NCBI GenBank assembly: GCA_947490845.1
Contig: CANLHI010000001.1
Location: 27,234-91,233 of the forward strand
DNA from: Actinomycetota bacterium
GTDB lineage: Bacteria; Actinomycetota; Actinomycetes; Nanopelagicales; Nanopelagicaceae
Length of the DNA: 64,000 nucleotides
Direction of reading: 5' to 3'
In this document: positions 42,168 through 52,344 of the stretch, one piece after another
How positions within the stretch are numbered: the first letter of the stretch is position 1
Layout of the letters: every line of letters begins with the position of its first letter
Notes under the pieces: generated by a model
Database searches by the model: none
What the model was told of the DNA's origin: nothing
The model's input: only the letters and a program-made list of their open reading frames with translations
Program-made: the position numbers and the translations under genes

Positions 42168-42255
42168 GATCCCTCACGCGGCATTACCGCGCTGAACTCC
42201 CCCAGGGTAGGAATACAGCAAGGGTAGGCGTGCTCTGATGGGTGCGTGAGGGGTC
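42168..42255 (+). ncRNA. ffs: Signal recognition particle RNA (small bacterial type)
   Basis: About 88 nt. The conserved SRP apical domain is visible: CAGG-gta-GGAA-tac-AGCA, with the GGAA tetraloop and the asymmetric CAGG/AGCA internal loop bound by Ffh M-domain. The outer stem pairs gatccctcacgc at the 5' side with gcgtgaggggtc at the 3' side (one G-U). A TATGCT -10-like box at 42155-42160 fits the start. Its place between tRNA-Ser and dnaX matches the actinobacterial arrangement. Ends are estimated to within a few bases. Confidence 0.88.
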
Positions 42256-42324
42256 CTTTATATAGTGAAGGTCAGTGTTTTGTAATAGGTTGTAAATATT
42301 GTTGCGCAGAAGAGAGGAGTGAAT

Positions 42325-44064
42325 ATGTCACTCGCGTTGTATAGAAAATATCGTCCATCGGTATTTGCAGATGTGATCGGACAAGAGCACGTCACCGTTC
42401 CGCTTTCTAATGCACTCACTTCTGGAAAAACACACCACGCATATTTATTTAGTGGACCACGTGGTTGCGGAAAAACTTCTAGCGCTCGCATCATGGCGCG
42501 CTCACTTAACTGCGAAAAAGGCCCAACCCCAACTCCTTGTGGCCTTTGCCAATCTTGTAAAGATTTAGTTGCAAATGGACCGGGTTCACTCGATGTTATC
42601 GAACTCGATGCTGCAACACACGGCTTAGTCGATGATGCGCGCGATCTGCGCGATAAAGCGTTCTTTGCACCCGTACAAAGCCGTTACAAAATTTACATAA
42701 TCGATGAAGCCCACCAACTTGGACCAGGAGCCGCCAACGCGCTTTTGAAAGTTGTTGAAGAACCACCTCCCCACGTAATTTTTATCTTCGCTACAACCGA
42801 ACCAGAAAAATTAATCTCAACTATTCGCTCTCGCACACATCACTACCCATTCCGACTTGTTCCGCCAAGCATCTTGGCAGAACACCTGGAAAAGATATGT
42901 AAAGAAGAAGGCGCCACTGTTGCTAAGGGCGTTATTCCTTTGGCGGTGCGCGCAAGTGGTGGATCAGTTCGTGACGCACTTTCCGTGCTTGGACAACTCC
43001 TTGCAGGTGCCGGTTCAGATGGAGTCAACTACGAGATTGCAATTCAGTTACTTGGATTCACTGATGGTGCACTTCTAGATGATGCCGTTGACGCACTTGC
43101 TGCGCGCGATGGTGCAACGTTGTTTAGAACCGTTGACCGAGTTGTCGAATCAGGACACGATCCCCGCAGATTTGCCGGTGATTTCCTAGAGCGTCTGCGC
43201 GATTTAATGATCGTTGACGCACTTGCTGCAACGAACGCCAATTCAATTCTGCGCGAACTTCCCGATGATCAACTCGAACGCATGCGCACACAAGCAGCCA
43301 ACATAGGCGCTGCAAACTTGTCACGTTGCGCCGACATTGCAGCAGAAGGTTTAACGCAAATGCGCGGTGCAACTGCGCCACGATTAATTCTCGAACTCAT
43401 TTGTGGACGCATGTTGTTGCCAGGTGGGGATAACACCGAAGCTGGAATGCTCTCGCGTATCGAACGTTTGGAGCGCGTTGAAAACATAACCACCGTCGCA
43501 ACGCCAGCCCCAGCAAAAGCCACGGCGCCAACACCAACTAAAACGGTTGCAGATCCCGCACCAAAAGCTGCCGCAAAACCAGAGCCAGTTGTTGTGGCTG
43601 AAAAGGAGGCAGTAGTAGAAGAAATTAAAGAAGTACCTCCAAAATCTTCAAAGGCTGCTTCCAGTCAGCCAATAGATATCGCGGGACTGCGTCGCCTGTG
43701 GCCGGATGTGATCGAAAATGTTAAGAAGCGTCGTCGCCTAACGTGGTCGCTCCTTTCAGCCTCTGCACAAATAGTTGCAGTAGATGAGAAGCTCATAACA
43801 ATTGGAATTGTTAATGCCGGCGCTCGTGACTCTTTCGTTCGCTCTGAGTCAGAGGAAATTTTGCGCCAAGCATTTATTGAAATTGTCGGGATCGATCGCA
43901 AGATCGAAGTTGTAGTTGATGCATCTATTGATATAACTTCAACCCCCGAAGCTCGCGCAGTTCGAAAAGATGAAGCGCCTTCAGATAAGAATTTGTTATC
44001 AGGTGCTGCTTTGCTTGCCGCAGAACTTGGTGGCACGGTAATTAAAGAAAAGAATAAGGGTTGA
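42325..44064 (+). CDS. dnaX: DNA polymerase III subunit gamma/tau
   Basis: 579 aa. ATG 42325 is chosen over GTG 42319 because AGAGGAG lies 6 nt upstream. The clamp-loader AAA+ motor has Walker [14 protein letters not shown], a zinc module with cysteines in [21 protein letters not shown]-type [11 protein letters not shown] and the sensor region FATTEPEKL. Residues about 390-450 form an Ala/Pro/Lys-rich linker, followed by a C-terminal tau-like domain ([20 protein letters not shown]). It loads the beta clamp during replication. Its TGA overlaps the recR ATG by one base. Confidence 0.95.
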   Translation: MSLALYRKYRPSVFADVIGQEHVTVPLSNALTSGKTHHAYLFSGPRGCGKTSSARIMARSLNCEKGPTPTPCGLCQSCKDLVANGPGSLDVIELDAATHGLVDDARDLRDKAFFAPVQSRYKIYIIDEAHQLGPGAANALLKVVEEPPPHVIFIFATTEPEKLISTIRSRTHHYPFRLVPPSILAEHLEKICKEEGATVAKGVIPLAVRASGGSVRDALSVLGQLLAGAGSDGVNYEIAIQLLGFTDGALLDDAVDALAARDGATLFRTVDRVVESGHDPRRFAGDFLERLRDLMIVDALAATNANSILRELPDDQLERMRTQAANIGAANLSRCADIAAEGLTQMRGATAPRLILELICGRMLLPGGDNTEAGMLSRIERLERVENITTVATPAPAKATAPTPTKTVADPAPKAAAKPEPVVVAEKEAVVEEIKEVPPKSSKAASSQPIDIAGLRRLWPDVIENVKKRRRLTWSLLSASAQIVAVDEKLITIGIVNAGARDSFVRSESEEILRQAFIEIVGIDRKIEVVVDASIDITSTPEARAVRKDEAPSDKNLLSGAALLAAELGGTVIKEKNKG

Positions 44065-44675
44065 TGAGTACTGGCATGTATGAAGGTGCGATCCAAGATC
44101 TCATCGACGCTCTGGGTCGCTTGCCTGGCATTGGACCAAAGAGCGCGCAGCGAATCGCCTTTCACATTCTGCAATCTGATGGCGATGCCGCAATTAATTT
44201 AGTTGATGCAATTCGCACCGTTAAGGAACGCGTTAGATTCTGCGATCAATGTGGCAACGTTTCTGAAGAAACCGAATGTCGCATCTGTCGCGATCCCCGG
44301 CGCGATCCTTCACAAATTTGTGTGGTTGAAGAAAGCAAAGATGTAATCGCAATTGAGCGCACTCGCGAATTCCGCGGCAAGTATCATGTGCTTGGTGGAG
44401 CGATTAGTCCGATCGATGGCATTGGGCCAGATCAACTGCGCATTCGCGAACTAATGGTTCGTTTAGCTGATTCAAATATCACTGAAGTTATTTTGGCCAC
44501 CGACCCCAACCTGGAAGGTGAAGCAACCGCTACTTATTTGGCACGGCTGATTAAGCCACTTGGCATTAACGTTTCCAGGTTGGCCAGCGGGCTGCCGGTT
44601 GGTGGGGACCTTGAATATGCCGATGAAGTTACCTTGGGTCGCGCATTTGAAGGTCGCCGTACCGTAGAAGGCTAA
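44064..44675 (+). CDS. recR: Recombination mediator protein RecR
   Basis: 203 aa from ATG 44064; the TTG at 44061 in the track is less likely. The helix-hairpin-helix [17 protein letters not shown], a four-cysteine zinc finger in [16 protein letters not shown], and the Toprim domain starting [16 protein letters not shown] with [15 protein letters not shown] are all present. It acts with RecF/RecO in loading RecA onto gaps. Translationally coupled to dnaX. Confidence 0.96.
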   Translation: MSTGMYEGAIQDLIDALGRLPGIGPKSAQRIAFHILQSDGDAAINLVDAIRTVKERVRFCDQCGNVSEETECRICRDPRRDPSQICVVEESKDVIAIERTREFRGKYHVLGGAISPIDGIGPDQLRIRELMVRLADSNITEVILATDPNLEGEATATYLARLIKPLGINVSRLASGLPVGGDLEYADEVTLGRAFEGRRTVEG

Positions 44676-44701
44676 ACGTCTCACTATATGAACGCTGATT
44701 C

Positions 44702-44718
44702 ATCTCATTAAATGAGAT
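44702..44718. promoter_or_regulatory. Perfect 17-bp palindrome upstream of lysC
   Basis: ATCTCATT-A-AATGAGAT is an exact 8-bp inverted repeat with a single central base, in the 92-bp recR-lysC gap. A CATAAT -10-like box follows at 44723-44728, so the palindrome would cover the -35/spacer region of a lysC promoter. It could be an operator, or a weak recR terminator (7-bp stem with TAA loop, followed by TTT). Confidence 0.4.
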
Positions 44719-44767
44719 TTCCCATAATTAGGTGGCTCGAAGGTCAAAATTGCTTCACTATTGACCC

Positions 44768-46039
44768 ATGGGGCTAATCGTTCAGAAATACGGCGGATCT
44801 TCGGTGGCCGATGCCGAAGGGATGAAGCGCGTTGCTGCCCGAATCGTTGCGGCCAAGAAAGATGGCAACCAGGTCGTTGTCGTCGTTAGCGCCATGGGTG
44901 ACACCACTGATGAGCTAATAGATCTGGCGAATGCGGTCACCCCGATTCCAGGTGGGCGCGAACTAGATATGTTGCTAACTGCTGGTGAGCGAATTTCTAT
45001 GGCGCTACTTGCAATGGCAATTTCAAATTTAGGCCATGAAGCTCGTTCATTTACCGGTTCGCAAGCTGGAGTGATTACAGATTCAGCTCACGGTCGCGCT
45101 CGCATCATTGATGTGACACCTGGTCGAATTCAAGAAGCGCTCGCCGATGGCGCAATTGCGATCGTTGCTGGCTTCCAAGGAATTTCGCAAGATACAAAGG
45201 ACATAACAACTCTTGGTCGCGGGGGTTCAGATACAACTGCAGTTGCACTAGCTGCCGCACTCGATGCCGATGTCTGTGAAATCTACACAGACGTTGACGG
45301 TGTATTTAGCGCCGATCCTCGTGTTGTTCCAACAGCGCGCAAATTAAAATCTGTCACATATGAAGAAATGTTAGAACTCGCAGCCGCTGGTGCAAAAGTT
45401 CTGCACTTGCGTTGCGTTGAGTATGCCCGTCGTTACAACTTACCTATTCATGTACGTTCATCATTTTCACCAAACGAAGGAACCTGGGTGGTTGAAAACC
45501 ATCCCGAAGGAGGAAACATGGAGCAAGCCATCATCTCGGGAATCGCACACGATAAAACCGAGGCAAAAGTAACTATCGTTGGCGTTCCGGACCGCACTGG
45601 TATCGCAGCCCGCATCTTCGAAGCGATTGCCGATGCCGATATCAACATCGACATGATCGTGCAAAACGTTTCTGCAGCAGCCACTGGGCTTACTGATATT
45701 TCATTTACAGTTCCAAAGGCTGAAGGCGCCAATGCAACTTCTGTATTGAAACGAATTCAAGGTGAAGTCGGTTTTGCCTCTATTCAATACGATGATTCAA
45801 TCGGCAAACTTTCACTTGTTGGTGCTGGAATGCGCTCACATCCTGGTGTGACAGCGACATTCTTCGCTGCCATGGCTGAAGCAGGCTTAAATATTGAAAT
45901 GATTTCAACTTCAGAAATTCGAATCTCAATTATTTGCCGCGAAAGTGACCTAGAAAAGGGCGTTCGCGCAGCGCATACAGCATTTGGATTAGATGCAGAT
46001 CAAGTAGAAGCAGTTGTTTATGGAGGATCGGGACGATGA
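44768..46039 (+). CDS. lysC: Aspartate kinase (alpha subunit)
   Basis: 423 aa, matching actinobacterial LysC. The kinase domain opens with [49 protein letters not shown] and [17 protein letters not shown] complete the aspartate and ATP sites. Two ACT domains follow from about residue 265 ([39 protein letters not shown]), the site of lysine/threonine feedback. It commits aspartate to lysine, threonine, methionine and DAP synthesis. It overlaps asd by ATGA. A second start inside it gives the beta subunit. Confidence 0.96.
   Translation: MGLIVQKYGGSSVADAEGMKRVAARIVAAKKDGNQVVVVVSAMGDTTDELIDLANAVTPIPGGRELDMLLTAGERISMALLAMAISNLGHEARSFTGSQAGVITDSAHGRARIIDVTPGRIQEALADGAIAIVAGFQGISQDTKDITTLGRGGSDTTAVALAAALDADVCEIYTDVDGVFSADPRVVPTARKLKSVTYEEMLELAAAGAKVLHLRCVEYARRYNLPIHVRSSFSPNEGTWVVENHPEGGNMEQAIISGIAHDKTEAKVTIVGVPDRTGIAARIFEAIADADINIDMIVQNVSAAATGLTDISFTVPKAEGANATSVLKRIQGEVGFASIQYDDSIGKLSLVGAGMRSHPGVTATFFAAMAEAGLNIEMISTSEIRISIICRESDLEKGVRAAHTAFGLDADQVEAVVYGGSGR
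45518..46039 (+). CDS. lysC: Aspartate kinase beta subunit (internal in-frame start)
   Basis: Inside lysC a full AAGGAGGA ribosome site (45507-45514) precedes ATG 45518, in frame at codon 251. The product would be 173 aa starting [20 protein letters not shown] and containing both ACT domains. This corresponds to the start of the separately made beta subunit known in Corynebacterium and Bacillus alpha2beta2 aspartokinases. The spacing and strength of the site make use of this start likely. Confidence 0.8.
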   Translation: MEQAIISGIAHDKTEAKVTIVGVPDRTGIAARIFEAIADADINIDMIVQNVSAAATGLTDISFTVPKAEGANATSVLKRIQGEVGFASIQYDDSIGKLSLVGAGMRSHPGVTATFFAAMAEAGLNIEMISTSEIRISIICRESDLEKGVRAAHTAFGLDADQVEAVVYGGSGR

Positions 46040-47109
46040 CAAAAAAAGCTAAGAGCGAGAAGAAGCTTCCATCTCTTGCAGTAGTCGGTGCAACGGGTGC
46101 GGTCGGCACCGTCATGCTCGATATTTTGAGCAAGCGCAAGAATGTGTACGGCGAGATTCGCTTGATCGCATCTGCGCGTAGCGCTGGCAAGAAGTTGATG
46201 TGCCGTGGTGAAGAGCTAACAGTTGTTGCACTCTCACCTGAGGCATTCGATGGAATTGATATTGCAATGTTTGATGTTCCAGATGAAATCTCTGCCGAAT
46301 GGGCGCCCATTGCGGCCAAGCGCGGCGCAGTCGTTGTCGATAACTCCGGAGCATTTCGTATGGATAAGAAAGTTCCATTGGTTGTGCCAGAAGTAAATCC
46401 AAAAGATATTAAGAAGCGTCCTAAGGGGATTATCTCTAATCCAAACTGCACAACACTTTCGATGATCGTTGCTATGGGAGCACTTGATAAGAAGTTCGGC
46501 CTAAAAGAACTTGTTGTATCTTCCTATCAAGCAGCATCAGGTGCCGGTCAATCCGGAATCGATGCGCTGCACGATCAGATTTCAAAGGTTGCTGGCAAAG
46601 GTTTAGGCGATGTCACCGGTGATCTGCGCACTGTCATTAAGGACCTCGGTCCATTCCCAGCACCCCTTGCAATGAACGTTGTTCCATGGGCGGGTTCACT
46701 TAAAGAGGCGGGCTATTCATCTGAAGAACTAAAGGTTCGCAATGAATCTCGGAAGATTCTTGGTATGCCAAAACTTAAGGTCGCAGTTACTTGTGTTCGT
46801 GTGCCAGTGATTACAACTCATTCACTAACAGTGCATGCAGTGTTTTCAAAGGTGATAACTCGTAAAGCTGCACAATCTGCTCTTAAAAAGGCCGAAGGTG
46901 TTCTCCTATATGACAATCCAGAGAAGAAGGAATTCCCAACTCCGGCCGATGTTGTAGGAACTGATCCAACGTGGGTTGGTCGCGTGCGCCAGTCTTTGGA
47001 TAATCCAAAAGCGATTGATTTATTTGTGTGTGGCGATAACTTGCGCAAGGGTGCAGCGTTAAATACTGCACAAATTGCAGAGCTTGTTGCTGCTGAATTC
47101 ACTCGCTAA
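46036..47109 (+). CDS. asd: Aspartate-semialdehyde dehydrogenase
   Basis: 357 aa. NADP motif [17 protein letters not shown], the catalytic cysteine in [17 protein letters not shown], and [17 protein letters not shown]. It reduces aspartyl phosphate from LysC to the semialdehyde. The start overlaps the lysC stop (ATGA). The family Arg/His region is seen as [15 protein letters not shown]. Confidence 0.96.
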   Translation: MTKKAKSEKKLPSLAVVGATGAVGTVMLDILSKRKNVYGEIRLIASARSAGKKLMCRGEELTVVALSPEAFDGIDIAMFDVPDEISAEWAPIAAKRGAVVVDNSGAFRMDKKVPLVVPEVNPKDIKKRPKGIISNPNCTTLSMIVAMGALDKKFGLKELVVSSYQAASGAGQSGIDALHDQISKVAGKGLGDVTGDLRTVIKDLGPFPAPLAMNVVPWAGSLKEAGYSSEELKVRNESRKILGMPKLKVAVTCVRVPVITTHSLTVHAVFSKVITRKAAQSALKKAEGVLLYDNPEKKEFPTPADVVGTDPTWVGRVRQSLDNPKAIDLFVCGDNLRKGAALNTAQIAELVAAEFTR

Positions 47110-47141
47110 TTCCGTAACTCCTCGCATGTAGACTCCACTGC

Positions 47142-48074
47142 ATGACAATCGTTGTCGCAGGCGCCACCGGTCTAGCTGGTTCGGCTATTGCCCGCGCCTA
47201 CGAAAAGGCTGGCGAAGAAGTAATTGGCATTAATCGCAGCGTCTGCGATCTATTGGACCGCGAAGCAACGATTGCATTTCTTAAGAAAGCTAAGCCTGCA
47301 ATTGTTGTAGATGCTGCGGCAAAGGTCGGTGGCATAGGCGCCAATAACGCCTTTCCCGTTGAGTTCTTGGCCGATAACGTTCGAATTCAAAGTAATTTAA
47401 TAGAAGCAGCCCATGCTGCAGATGTTGAAAAATTTATATTTCTGGGATCAAGTTGCATCTATCCGCGCAATTGCGCACAGCCAATCAAAGAAGAGTATTT
47501 ACTTACAGGACCGCTTGAAGAAACTAATTCGGCATATGCGATCGCCAAGATCGCGGGTATCGAATTAATCAAATCTTTCCGTAAAGAGTATGGTCGCAAG
47601 TGGATTTCATTGATGCCAACAAATCTTTATGGTCCACGCGATAACTTTGAGCTTCAGGGATCGCATGTTCTGCCAGCATTCATTCGCCGTTTCGTAGAAG
47701 CGAAAGCCGAAGGCCGCGCTAAAGAAACTTTGTGGGGTACTGGCTCACCAATGCGCGAATTTCTTCACGTCGACGATCTTGCAAGTGCAATTGTTCTCGC
47801 AGGTGCAAAATATGATTCACCAATTCATATGAATATCGGCAGTGGCGAAGACCTAACAATTAAAGCTCTAGCCGAACTCGTTGCAGAAGCAGCAGGATTT
47901 AAGGGAGAAATTGCCTGGGATTCAACAAAACCCGATGGAACACCGCGCAAGGTTCTTGATGTTACAAAGGTTAAATCGCTAGGTTGGGAGCCTTCGATCT
48001 CACTTAAAGAAGGAATCACTTCAACCATCGAGTGGTATATCGATGCAACTGCAAAGGGAGTAAGTCGACGATGA
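47142..48074 (+). CDS. fcl: GDP-L-fucose synthase
   Basis: 310-aa extended SDR. Cofactor motif [38 protein letters not shown] and the YxxxK pair in [14 protein letters not shown] are typical of GDP-fucose synthases, as is [19 protein letters not shown]. It converts GDP-4-keto-6-deoxymannose to GDP-L-fucose by epimerisation and reduction. Coupled to gmd by ATGA overlap, giving the complete two-step route from GDP-mannose. The product supplies a fucose-containing surface glycan. Confidence 0.94.
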   Translation: MTIVVAGATGLAGSAIARAYEKAGEEVIGINRSVCDLLDREATIAFLKKAKPAIVVDAAAKVGGIGANNAFPVEFLADNVRIQSNLIEAAHAADVEKFIFLGSSCIYPRNCAQPIKEEYLLTGPLEETNSAYAIAKIAGIELIKSFRKEYGRKWISLMPTNLYGPRDNFELQGSHVLPAFIRRFVEAKAEGRAKETLWGTGSPMREFLHVDDLASAIVLAGAKYDSPIHMNIGSGEDLTIKALAELVAEAAGFKGEIAWDSTKPDGTPRKVLDVTKVKSLGWEPSISLKEGITSTIEWYIDATAKGVSRR

Positions 48075-49051
48075 GTAGAAAAGTTGCTTTTATAACTGGA
48101 GTTACCGGTCAAGACGGTTCATACCTTGCAGAATTCTTGCTCGCTAAGGGTTATGAAGTACACGGACTTATCCGTAGATCATCGACTTTTAATACATCTC
48201 GTATCGACCATATCTATGAGGATCCTCATGCCAAGAACCCAAAGCTCTTCCTGCACTACGGTGATTTAATTGATGGCGTTGGCTTAACCAATTTAATTCG
48301 CGAGATTAAACCGACTGAGGTTTATAACTTGGGCGCTCAGTCACATGTTCAAGTTTCATTCACTATGCCGCAATACACCGGTCAAGTGGACGCGGTTGGC
48401 GTAGTTGGTTTACTTGAGGCGATCCGCTCAGCCGATATTGATACGCGTTTCTATCAAGCTTCAACTTCTGAACTCTATGGTTCAACCCCGCCACCACAGA
48501 ACGAACTTTCTATGTTCCGCCCGCAATCACCATATGCCGCCGCCAAATTGATGGCTTATTGGTGCACAGTTAACTACCGCGATGGTTATGGAATGCATGC
48601 CACAAACGGAATCTTGTTCAACCACGAATCACCACGACGTGGTGAAACTTTCGTAACTCGCAAGATCACACGTGCTGTCGCTGCAATTAAAGCTGGCAAG
48701 CAAGACAAGGTATTTCTTGGAAATCTCACCGCTGTTCGCGACTGGGGATATGCAAAGGAATATGTTGAATCAATGTGGCTGATGCTGCAAGAAGATAAGC
48801 CATCTGATTATGTTGTTGCCACTGGGGTCGGTGCAACAGTGAAAGACTTTGCAGAAGCAGCATTTTCACGCGCTGGTTTAAATTGGCAAGACCATGTTGA
48901 AACCGATAAGAAATACATACGTCCAACTGAAGTTGATGCGCTGATCGGTGATCCATCAAAGGTTGAAAAAGCCTTAGGTTGGAAGGCTAAAACTCACTGG
49001 AAAGAGTTAGCTGAACTTATGGTTGACGCTGATATTGCGGGGCTGAAGTAA
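48071..49051 (+). CDS. gmd: GDP-mannose 4,6-dehydratase
   Basis: 326 aa from ATG 48071 ([10 protein letters not shown]), which overlaps the fcl stop; the track start 48032 is inside fcl. Motifs: [40 protein letters not shown] and the catalytic YAAAK, plus [19 protein letters not shown]. It dehydrates GDP-mannose for Fcl. The last 35 bp overlap the phosphoesterase gene in antisense. Confidence 0.95.
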   Translation: MSRKVAFITGVTGQDGSYLAEFLLAKGYEVHGLIRRSSTFNTSRIDHIYEDPHAKNPKLFLHYGDLIDGVGLTNLIREIKPTEVYNLGAQSHVQVSFTMPQYTGQVDAVGVVGLLEAIRSADIDTRFYQASTSELYGSTPPPQNELSMFRPQSPYAAAKLMAYWCTVNYRDGYGMHATNGILFNHESPRRGETFVTRKITRAVAAIKAGKQDKVFLGNLTAVRDWGYAKEYVESMWLMLQEDKPSDYVVATGVGATVKDFAEAAFSRAGLNWQDHVETDKKYIRPTEVDALIGDPSKVEKALGWKAKTHWKELAELMVDADIAGLK

Positions 49052-49850
49052 GAGTTACCAAACTTACTTCTGGAGGACTAGCAACACGAATTCTGGCAAA
49101 GGGACTCGTTCCCATTCCTGCAGAAACATGTAAGTAAGGCTCACTGCCAAATTTAGTTAAGCCACGTGCCCGCCAAGTTGGTAAATCACAATTCGTTGTT
49201 AGTGCACGTGAACCACCAGGCAGTGGAAATCGAACTTGTCCGCCATGTGTGTGGCCAGCAAAGATTGCATCTAATCCATCTTTAGCCATGCCTTCTAAAA
49301 TTCTTAAGTAAGGCGCATGAGTCACACCGATCGCGATGTCACAAGGCCCAGGTTTACCTGCAACGAGTGAGTAATCATCGAATTCCAAATGCGCGTCATC
49401 AGTGCCACGTGTTTCGATAGTCGTATCGTTAATTTTAATGGTGGCGCGTGAGCGATTGAGATTTATCCATCCTCGAGATTGCAGGCCGCTATCTAGATCA
49501 GGCCATGGCAGATCATCACCATGTTTACGTTTGCCATGATTTGGCAGTAAATATTTAAGTGGGTTCTTTGGCTTAGGTGCGTAATAGTCATTAGAACCAA
49601 AGACAAAGAGGCCGGGCAAATTTAACAATTCATCGAGAGCACCCAGGGCAACGGGAACAGCCTGCATGTGGGCCAGAAAATCACCGGTTGAGATAACTAA
49701 ATCAGGGGCCAGATCGATAAATGATTTGATATCTGAGATCTCGGTTTTGCGAGCAGGGGTTAAATGCAGATCAGAAAAGTGCAGAATCCGAATTGGTGCG
49801 TGGCCAGCGGGCAAGATGGGTATCTGGGCCTGGCGAAGTTGATAACTCAT
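49017..49850 (-). CDS. Calcineurin-like metallophosphoesterase
   Basis: 277 aa from ATG 49850 (MSYQLRQ). The track start lies inside the YqeY gene, and the ATG at 49871 overlaps the yqeY start codon. The metallophosphatase signature is complete: [31 protein letters not shown] (GNHD variant), GVTHAPYL and [13 protein letters not shown]. It is likely a cytoplasmic or membrane-associated phosphodiesterase; actinobacterial relatives often follow a penicillin-binding protein. Substrate unknown. Confidence 0.85.
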   Translation of the reverse strand: MSYQLRQAQIPILPAGHAPIRILHFSDLHLTPARKTEISDIKSFIDLAPDLVISTGDFLAHMQAVPVALGALDELLNLPGLFVFGSNDYYAPKPKNPLKYLLPNHGKRKHGDDLPWPDLDSGLQSRGWINLNRSRATIKINDTTIETRGTDDAHLEFDDYSLVAGKPGPCDIAIGVTHAPYLRILEGMAKDGLDAIFAGHTHGGQVRFPLPGGSRALTTNCDLPTWRARGLTKFGSEPYLHVSAGMGTSPFARIRVASPPEVSLVTLTSAPQYQRQP

Positions 49851-49869
49851 TGCATGAGAAGATACAGCC

Positions 49870-50328
49870 ATGGGACTGAAAGAGACACTTAAGAGCGACT
49901 TAACTGAGGCAATTCGCAGCAGTGACAAGGTTGTATCGGGCACTATCCGCATGGTGCTCACTGCAATCACGACTGAAGAAGTAGCCGGAAAAGAAGCGCG
50001 CACACTTTCCGAAGATGAAATCATTACCGTCTTATCGCGCGAGGCTAAGAAGCGCCGCGAAGCCGCGGAAGAGTTTGCTAAAGGTAATCGCCCTGAAAAG
50101 GCTGCGGAAGAAAAGGCAGAGGGTGAAGTAATCGCTAAATATTTGCCCGCTCAACTTTCTGAAGATGATGTTAAGAAACTTATCGCTGCCGCGATTGCAT
50201 CAACTGGAGCTGCAGGCCCTGCCGATATGGGCAAAGTTATGGGAGCAATTAAGCCGCAGATCGCTGGCAAAGCAGATGGTTCACTCGTTTCAACACTCGT
50301 CAAAGCAGCACTAGCCGGAGGAAACTAA
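49870..50328 (+). CDS. GatB/YqeY domain protein
   Basis: 152 aa. The family signature is visible in RMVLTAITTEEVAGKEA, LSREAKKRREAAEEF and EVIAKYLPAQLSEDDVKKLI, with MGKVMGAIKPQIAGKADGSLV near the end. The fold resembles the tail domain of the GatB amidotransferase and may bind tRNA or a related RNA; its exact role is unsettled. It is divergent from the phosphoesterase with 19 bp between starts and overlaps the next small gene by one base. Confidence 0.92.
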   Translation: MGLKETLKSDLTEAIRSSDKVVSGTIRMVLTAITTEEVAGKEARTLSEDEIITVLSREAKKRREAAEEFAKGNRPEKAAEEKAEGEVIAKYLPAQLSEDDVKKLIAAAIASTGAAGPADMGKVMGAIKPQIAGKADGSLVSTLVKAALAGGN

Positions 50329-50480
50329 TGAAATTCGAATATGCCACAGTTCCACTTCTCTCACATGCAACAAAGCAAATTCTTGATACTTGGGGTTCTG
50401 ATGGATGGGAACTCGTCACCGTTATTCCGGCACCGGGCGGGGAACAACTCGTTGCTTACATGAAGCGCGAGGTTAAATAA
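50328..50480 (+). CDS. 50-aa DUF4177-like small protein (absent from the ORF track)
   Basis: This short frame begins MKFEYATVPLLSHATKQIL and continues with a tryptophan-rich GSDGWELVTVIP, the pattern of DUF4177 proteins (a short beta-alpha-beta unit ending in a DGWELV strand). The ATG overlaps the YqeY stop (TAATG), and the stop is 2 bp before the RidA ATG, so it is translated in the same operon. Function unknown. A similar small gene commonly precedes ridA in Actinobacteria. Confidence 0.8.
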   Translation: MKFEYATVPLLSHATKQILDTWGSDGWELVTVIPAPGGEQLVAYMKREVK

Positions 50481-50482
50481 TT

Positions 50483-50944
50483 ATGTCTGTAGATGTTCGC
50501 GCAAAGTTGGCTGAAAAAGGCTTAACTCTTCCCATTGCTGCAAAGCCAGTTGCTGCCTATGTCCCAGCAACTCGTACTGGAAAAATTGTCTTTACTGCAG
50601 GACAACTTCCGCTAGTGGATGGCGCAATGGCTGATACCGGCAAAGTTGGAGATGCAATTACGCAGGAGCGCGCTAAAGAACTAGCTGAAATATGTGCACT
50701 TAACTGTTTAGCAGCGGTTGAACTCGTTGCTCCAGTTGACTCAATTGTTAAAGTTGTTCGCGTAGTTTGTTATGTAAATGGAGCGCCTGGTTTTACAAGT
50801 CAGCCATTTGTAGCAAACGGAGCCTCTGAACTCTTTATGCATATTTGGGGAGATGCTGGGATTGCCGCACGTAGCGCAATTGGTGTTGCAGAACTTCCTT
50901 TGAACTCACCGGTTGAAATCGAACTAACCGTTGAAGTTGCCTAA
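50483..50944 (+). CDS. RidA (YjgF/YER057c/UK114) family protein
   Basis: 153 aa. The family features are YVPATRTGKIVFTAGQLPLVDGAMADTGKVG, the conserved VKVVRVVCYVNGAPGFTSQPFVANGASEL and a C-terminal ARSAIGVAELPLNSPVEIE, which contains the Arg that binds the iminoacid carboxylate. It probably deaminates reactive enamine/imine intermediates from PLP enzymes. It converges on glxR, the stops abutting. Confidence 0.9.
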   Translation: MSVDVRAKLAEKGLTLPIAAKPVAAYVPATRTGKIVFTAGQLPLVDGAMADTGKVGDAITQERAKELAEICALNCLAAVELVAPVDSIVKVVRVVCYVNGAPGFTSQPFVANGASELFMHIWGDAGIAARSAIGVAELPLNSPVEIELTVEVA

Positions 50945-51628
50945 TTAGCGAGAGCGCTTACCTAAACGCTCGATATCGGTAATTAGTACAGAACGGCCAT
51001 CAAGTTTGAGCCATCCGCGACCTGCAAAATCGGCGAGTGCCTTATTTACTGTCTCACGTGATGCGCCGACTAATTGCGCCAACTCTTCTTGAGTTAAGTC
51101 ATGGTTTACCAACAAGCCTTCGGCGGTTGTCTTTCCGAAGCGATCGCCAAGGTCGATTAGCGCTTTAGCAACACGACCCGGAACATCTGAGAAAACCAAG
51201 TCACCGACCGCTTCATTTGTGCGGCGCAGGCGTTGTGACAAGCGAGTTAAGAGTTGTAGCGAAACTTCTGGGTTTTGCTTAAGCCAAGGGATAACTTTTT
51301 CATGGCTCAGTGAGAGCAATCTGGCATCCGTTACTGCTGTGGCAGTTGAGGTACGTGGACCTGGATCGAAGAGCGAGAGTTCGCCAAACATTTCACCCGG
51401 TCCAAGAATTGAAAGTAAGTTTTCGCGACCATCACCGCTAGATGTTCCAAGCTTTAACTTGCCATCGACGATTACATATAGATGTTCGCCGTCATCGCCC
51501 TCTTTAAAGAGGATTCCACCCTTGGCGATCTTTACCGTGTCCATCGATGAGCGCAATGAGACTGCGGCTTCTTCGTCGAGGGCTGTAAAGAGCGGGGCTC
51601 TGCGTACGACTTCTTCTTCTGGGGTCAC
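50945..51628 (-). CDS. glxR: Crp/Fnr-family global regulator (GlxR-type)
   Basis: 227 aa from GTG 51628. The N-terminal cyclic-nucleotide fold contains the phosphate-binding cassette GEMFGELSLFDPGPRTSTATA, the form seen in cAMP-binding GlxR/Crp proteins of Actinobacteria. The C-terminal winged helix has DLTQEELAQLVGASRETVNKALADF, whose recognition helix (RETVNKAL) is the GlxR type. It controls carbon, acetate and respiration genes in relatives. It is the only recognisable transcription factor in the window and is divergent from nth with 17 bp between starts. Confidence 0.92.
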   Translation of the reverse strand: MTPEEEVVRRAPLFTALDEEAAVSLRSSMDTVKIAKGGILFKEGDDGEHLYVIVDGKLKLGTSSGDGRENLLSILGPGEMFGELSLFDPGPRTSTATAVTDARLLSLSHEKVIPWLKQNPEVSLQLLTRLSQRLRRTNEAVGDLVFSDVPGRVAKALIDLGDRFGKTTAEGLLVNHDLTQEELAQLVGASRETVNKALADFAGRGWLKLDGRSVLITDIERLGKRSR

Positions 51629-51645
51629 ATCGGTAGTTTACTCGC

Positions 51646-52344
51646 ATGGCTTCAGATAGCGAAACTCGCAAGAACGCACGGGCCATTTATCGAGTATTGA
51701 GCAAGAAATATCCCAATGTTCGCTGCGAATTGGATTTTTCAAATCCGCTGGAGTTAACCATTGCCACAGTTTTATCTGCGCAATGTACGGATAAGCGAGT
51801 CAATCAAGTTACACCTGCGCTCTTTAAACGATATAAAAACGTGAGGGCATATGCCAAAGCACCGCTGGCAGACATTGAAGATCTGATTTACACAACTGGA
51901 TTTTTCCGTGCCAAGGCTCGGCATATCCAAGGGTTGGCAATAAAAATTATTGAAGATTTTGAAGGCGAAGTTCCAGATACTTTGCAAGAGTTAATTACTT
52001 TGCCCGGTGTTGGTAGAAAGACTGCCAATGTTGTCCTTGGACATGCATTCGACACTCCGGGAATTACCGTTGATACACATTTCGGTCGGCTTTCACGTCG
52101 CTTTGAATGGACCACCTCGCAAGATCCCGTAAAAGTGGAATTCGAAGTGGGAGAGTTAATACCTCAAAAGGAATGGACTAACTTGTCACAACGCATGATC
52201 TGGCATGGGCGAAGAATTTGTCATTCACGTAAACCAGCCTGTGGAGCGTGCCCACTTGCAAATATTTGTCCATCCTTTGGAATTGGCGAGAGCGATAAGG
52301 TTAAAGCTAAATTATTAGTAAAGAGCGATGAGGATTTCCGATGA
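51646..52344 (+). CDS. nth: Endonuclease III
   Basis: 232 aa. The DNA glycosylase/AP lyase has the helix-hairpin-helix [17 protein letters not shown] with the catalytic Lys, and the catalytic Asp in [15 protein letters not shown]. The [4Fe-4S] motif C-x6-C-x2-C-x5-C is intact ([17 protein letters not shown]). It removes oxidised pyrimidines. It overlaps the TlpA-like gene by ATGA. The neighbourhood glxR-nth-tlpA-cvpA is a conserved actinobacterial block. Confidence 0.96.
   Translation: MASDSETRKNARAIYRVLSKKYPNVRCELDFSNPLELTIATVLSAQCTDKRVNQVTPALFKRYKNVRAYAKAPLADIEDLIYTTGFFRAKARHIQGLAIKIIEDFEGEVPDTLQELITLPGVGRKTANVVLGHAFDTPGITVDTHFGRLSRRFEWTTSQDPVKVEFEVGELIPQKEWTNLSQRMIWHGRRICHSRKPACGACPLANICPSFGIGESDKVKAKLLVKSDEDFR

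Noticed and set aside
42258-42494. 78-aa minus-strand ORF over the dnaX start
   Set aside because: Overlaps the conserved dnaX N-terminus in antisense and has no support.
43590-43640. GAAAAGGAGG in dnaX as a programmed frameshift signal for gamma
   Set aside because: There is no A AAA AAG slippery heptamer and no clear downstream stem; the purine-rich stretch encodes the Lys/Glu linker.
43665-44174. 169-aa minus-strand ORF at dnaX/recR
   Set aside because: Shadow of the dnaX C-terminus and recR start.
45930-46451. 173-aa minus-strand ORF over lysC/asd
   Set aside because: Antisense shadow of two clear conserved genes.
49851-50024. N-terminal extension of the phosphoesterase ORF
   Set aside because: Entirely antisense to yqeY and lacking family similarity; ATG 49850 gives the normal length.
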